Of a DNA stretch of 33,163 nt, positions 30,389-33,163 are shown piece after piece. The first letter of the stretch is position 1, and each line of letters opens with the position of its first letter. A program made the translations under genes and the position numbers. The notes beneath the pieces were generated by a model that saw nothing but the letters and a program-made list of their open reading frames with translations, had not been told where the DNA came from and did no database searches. The stretch spans positions 1 through 33,163 of the forward strand of contig CASFXH010000032.1 of assembly GCA_949298575.1 (NCBI GenBank). Direction: 5' to 3'. The stretch comes from an uncultured Parabacteroides sp. Lineage in GTDB: Bacteria; Bacteroidota; Bacteroidia; Bacteroidales; Tannerellaceae.

Positions 30389-31513
30389 ATGACCGCATCA
30401 AAAGTTTACTTCACGAATTTGCGCACGACGCCTAAGAGCAACCTCCTCGACAAGATGGAGCGCCTCGTGCGCCGGGCCGGGATCGACCAGATTGACTTCA
30501 AGGACCAGTTTGTTGCGATTAAGATCCATTTCGGCGAACCGGGCAACGTGGCCTACATCCGCCCCAACTACGCCGCGCGGATGGCCACCCTGATCCGCTC
30601 GCTGGGGGGTAAGCCCTTCCTGACGGATAGCAACACGCTTTACTCGGGCGGACGCTCGAACGCCGTCGACCATCTGCAGAGCGCGATGGAGAACGGCTTC
30701 AACCCCATCTCGGCCAAGTGCGACGTGATCATCGCCGACGGCCTGAAGGGCACCGAGTGTCGCGAGATCCCCATCGCTGGCGAATACTGCGCCGCCCCGA
30801 AAATCGGATCCGCCATCGCCGACGCGGACATCGTCATCTCCATGAATCACTTCAAGGGACACGAACAGGCGGGCTTCGGCGGCGCGCTAAAGAACCTGGG
30901 CATGGGCTCGGCGAGTGTGGCGGGCAAGATGGAGCTGCACGCCTCGTCCCAGCCGAAGATCGACCGCGAGCATTGCCGGGGCTGTAACATCTGCGTCACG
31001 CGTTGCGCGCATTCGGCCCTCCACCTCGACGGGGAGCGGAAAGCCGTCATTGATTACGCGAAATGCGTCGGGTGCGGGCAATGCGTCGCCCTCTGCCAAT
31101 TCGAGGGGGCCGTCCTGGGCGAATGGGACACGTCCGAGAACCTGAACTACAAGATCGCCGAGTACACCGAGGCCGTCATTAAGGACAAGCCGCATTTCCA
31201 CGTAAGTTTCATCATGAACGTCTCTCCGGAGTGCGACTGCTGGAACCACAACGACGCGGCCATCGTGCCTGATCTGGGTATCTTAGCCTCGGCCGACCCC
31301 GTGGCGCTCGACCAGGCCTGCGCCGACATGGTCAACCAGGCGCCCATCATCGAGGCCAACCATAACCGTTTGGCTGAGAAACCCCACGAGGGGCATATGG
31401 AGAACGAGGACAAGTTCCGCTTGATCCACCCCGACACCAACTGGCAGGCCGGCCTCGAGCACGCCGAGAAGCGGGGCATCGGGACGCGCGCGTATGAATT
31501 AATCACGGTGTGA
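30389..31513 (+). CDS. DUF362 protein with two 4Fe-4S ferredoxin motifs
   Basis: 374 residues. The N-terminal DUF362 domain (about 1-185) includes IKIHFGEPGNVAYIRP, FLTDSNTLYSGGR and MNHFKGHEQAGFGGALKNLGMG. Two cluster motifs follow: C196-x2-C199-x2-C202-x3-C206 and C226-x2-C229-x2-C232-x3-C236. The C-terminus contains ECDCW and GILASADPVALDQA, also family-typical. It is probably a cytosolic electron-transfer or Fe-S-dependent protein; the reaction of DUF362 proteins is not known. mnmE begins one base after its stop, so the two are translationally coupled. Other members have the same two-cluster layout. Confidence 0.9.
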   Translation: MTASKVYFTNLRTTPKSNLLDKMERLVRRAGIDQIDFKDQFVAIKIHFGEPGNVAYIRPNYAARMATLIRSLGGKPFLTDSNTLYSGGRSNAVDHLQSAMENGFNPISAKCDVIIADGLKGTECREIPIAGEYCAAPKIGSAIADADIVISMNHFKGHEQAGFGGALKNLGMGSASVAGKMELHASSQPKIDREHCRGCNICVTRCAHSALHLDGERKAVIDYAKCVGCGQCVALCQFEGAVLGEWDTSENLNYKIAEYTEAVIKDKPHFHVSFIMNVSPECDCWNHNDAAIVPDLGILASADPVALDQACADMVNQAPIIEANHNRLAEKPHEGHMENEDKFRLIHPDTNWQAGLEHAEKRGIGTRAYELITV

Positions 31514-31514
31514 G

Positions 31515-32900
31515 GTGAGTACGATTTGCGCCATATCATCAGCTCCCGGCGTAGGCGGCGTGGCGGTCGTCCGCGTCTCCGGGCCGGGGGCTCTCGCCAT
31601 TTGCGACGCGATCTTCCGCCCCCATGTGGCGGGGAAGAACCTTTCGGGGCAGAAGGGCTATACGCTCACGTTCGGGACCGTCGTAGGCGAGAGGGGAGAG
31701 GTGATCGACGAGGTAATCGCCGCCGTCTTCCGCGCCCCGCGTTCCTTCACGGGCGAGGACACGGTGGAGTTCACGTGCCACGGCTCTCTTTATATCCAAC
31801 AAACCATCCTCAGCCTGCTCGTCGGCCACGGCAGCCACATGGCTGGCCCCGGCGAGTTCACCCAGCGCGCCTTCCTGAACGGCAAGATGGACCTTAGCCA
31901 AGCGGAAGCCGTCGCCGACCTGATCGCCTCGACCTCCGCCGGGCAGCACAAGCTGGCCATGAACCAGATGCGGGGCGGGTTTAGCCAAGCGCTGCGTGCC
32001 CTCCGCGAGCGGTTGCTCCATCTCACCTCCCTCATGGAATTGGAGCTCGACTTCGCCGACCATGAGGAGCTCGAGTTCGCCGACCGCTCCGAACTCTCGC
32101 GCCTTGCGGAGGAAGTGGAGCGCGTCATCGCTCGCCTGGCCCATTCCTTCAAGATGGGCAACGCCGTGAAGAACGGCATCCCCGTGGCCATCGTCGGCGA
32201 GACGAACGCCGGAAAGTCGACCCTCCTCAATGCCCTTGTGGGCGAGGAGCGCGCCATCGTCAGCGACATTCACGGCACCACCCGCGACGTGATCGAAGAC
32301 ACCATCAACCTCGGCGGAGCCATCTTCCGCTTCATCGATACCGCCGGCATCCGCGACACGCGCGACACCATCGAAGCCCTCGGCATCGAACGGAGCTTTC
32401 GCGCCATCGAGCGGGCCGATATCGTCCTCTGGGTCATCGACCAAACCGAGGCGGAGCGGCAAATCGCCGCCCTCTCCTCCAAACTAATCCCCCTATGCGA
32501 AGGCAAACAGCTCATCCTCGTCCTCAACAAGAGCGACCTGGCCGCCTCCGCCACCTCCATAGGAGTCCTTGCCTTCCCCGAAGGCACCCGGAGCATATCC
32601 CTCTCCGCCAAGCGCGAGGAGGGCCTGGAGCGCCTGCGCTCCCTCCTGGTCGAGGCTGCCCATCTGCCCGCCCTCTCCTCCAACGACGTCATCGTCACGA
32701 ACCTCCGCCACTACGAAGCCCTCACCCGCGCTCTCGAAGCCATCCGCCGTGTGCGAGAAGGCCTCTCCACCAACCTCTCCGGCGACTTCATCTCCCAAGA
32801 TCTCCGCGAGTGCGCCTTCCACCTGAGCGACATCATAGGGGAAGTTACGACGGATGAGGTGCTGGGGAATATTTTTAAGCATTTTTGCATCGGAAAGTGA
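31515..32900 (+). CDS. mnmE: tRNA uridine-5-carboxymethylaminomethyl modification GTPase MnmE
   Basis: With MnmG it modifies U34 of several tRNAs. The folate-binding N-terminal domain (about 1-118) starts TICAISSAPGVGGVAVVRVSG. A helical domain follows, then the G domain: G1 GETNAGKS (228-235), G2 GTTRD (254-258), G3 DTAGIR (275-280), G4 NKSD (about 335-338). The chain ends FCIGK, with the conserved C-terminal Cys needed for catalysis. The start is GTG at 31515, because an in-frame stop lies 15 bases upstream and no ATG fits. It is coupled to the DUF362 gene. 461 residues, normal length. Confidence 0.96.
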   Translation: MSTICAISSAPGVGGVAVVRVSGPGALAICDAIFRPHVAGKNLSGQKGYTLTFGTVVGERGEVIDEVIAAVFRAPRSFTGEDTVEFTCHGSLYIQQTILSLLVGHGSHMAGPGEFTQRAFLNGKMDLSQAEAVADLIASTSAGQHKLAMNQMRGGFSQALRALRERLLHLTSLMELELDFADHEELEFADRSELSRLAEEVERVIARLAHSFKMGNAVKNGIPVAIVGETNAGKSTLLNALVGEERAIVSDIHGTTRDVIEDTINLGGAIFRFIDTAGIRDTRDTIEALGIERSFRAIERADIVLWVIDQTEAERQIAALSSKLIPLCEGKQLILVLNKSDLAASATSIGVLAFPEGTRSISLSAKREEGLERLRSLLVEAAHLPALSSNDVIVTNLRHYEALTRALEAIRRVREGLSTNLSGDFISQDLRECAFHLSDIIGEVTTDEVLGNIFKHFCIGK

Positions 32901-32942
32901 TTGCGCATAACTGACTGCAACGAATTAGAACCAACTATAACG

Positions 32943-32971
32943 AAGCCGCTGTAAATCAGCGGCTTTTTTAT
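32943..32971 (+). terminator. Terminator of mnmE
   Basis: AAGCCGCTG (32943-32951) and CAGCGGCTT (32957-32965) form a 9-bp stem with loop TAAAT, followed by TTTTTATTT. Confidence 0.9.
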
Positions 32972-33020
32972 TTGTCCAAAATCCGGCTGACAGTAGTCGG
33001 AGACAGTTGTTCACCCTATT

Positions 33021-33120
33021 TTTCTACCGTATTTCTACCACGAAACAAATCGAGGTTTGACCCCGATGTCACACTGACGCAGTAGTTGACGTGTGTTGAC
33101 AATGGTTTACGTGAGTAGAC
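33021..33120. repeat. Short phased direct repeats near the right edge
   Basis: TTTCTACC occurs at 33021-33028 and 33032-33039 (11-base step). GTTGAC-like words then end at 33090, 33100, 33110 and 33120 (GTTGAC, GTTGAC, GTTTAC, GTAGAC), an exact 10-base step on one DNA face. CTGAC ending at 33078 may be a fifth. The region is AT-richer than the window and no gene is complete in 32973-33163. A binding site for a recombinase or regulator whose gene lies outside is plausible. Confidence 0.6.
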
Positions 33121-33163
33121 AAAAAGGGAAATTATCCAAGCTGTAAAAAGCTCATGTTTAACG

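Overview
This is a chromosomal window from a GC-rich member of the Bacteroidales (phylum Bacteroidota). The placement rests on several things. Gene starts are preceded by TAnnTTTG-type promoter elements rather than E. coli-type -35/-10 boxes. There are families largely confined to this phylum: 6-bladed beta-propeller lipoproteins with RxGxGPGEY motifs, a TPR / one-membrane-segment / helix-turn-helix regulator, and an HU-like/DUF4469 protein. The operons thrA-apgM-thrC and serC-serA-DUF1015 are typical of the group. A relative of Tannerella or Parabacteroides is a reasonable guess from the protein sequences, but the genus cannot be settled here.

Layout. 1-600: the 3' end of a paralogous acidic-tailed protein, then palindromic intergenic repeats. 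605-6531: a heavy-metal efflux locus (small His/Cys-rich protein, His-rich periplasmic adaptor lipoprotein, RND pump, TolC-like channel). 6621-13451: an accessory lipoprotein cluster. It holds a TPR/HTH membrane regulator, two tandem beta-propeller lipoproteins, an eight-copy array of 41/42-bp palindromic repeats, a full-length paralogue of the acidic-tailed protein, and a third beta-propeller lipoprotein. 13496-14733: an AAA/DUF4143 ATPase behind inverted repeats, lower in GC than its surroundings. 14839-20012: the threonine operon, with a 24-codon leader ORF and an attenuator-like region before thrA. 20048-20311: two identical tRNA-Cys(GCA) genes. 20405-20681: a second 41-bp tandem array, before a small AraC-type protein. 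21278-24558 (minus): serC-serA-DUF1015. 24718-28326 (minus): rarA and an argB-ModF-like ABC ATPase pair. 28423-30256 (minus): HU-like/DUF4469 protein, a 23-bp tandem array and a nitroreductase. 30389-32900: a DUF362/ferredoxin protein and mnmE. 32973-33163: gene-free DNA with phased short repeats running off the window, possibly the edge of an integrated element.

The core genes are amino-acid biosynthesis (Thr, Ser, first steps of Arg), tRNA modification and replication-fork maintenance. The accessory part is metal export and the regulator/beta-propeller lipoprotein cluster. The least explained features are the three intergenic tandem arrays (41/42, 41 and 23 bp), each built around an inverted repeat, the shared acidic C-terminal tails, and the candidate thr leader peptide. 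I did not find a clear new defence or mobile system within the window.
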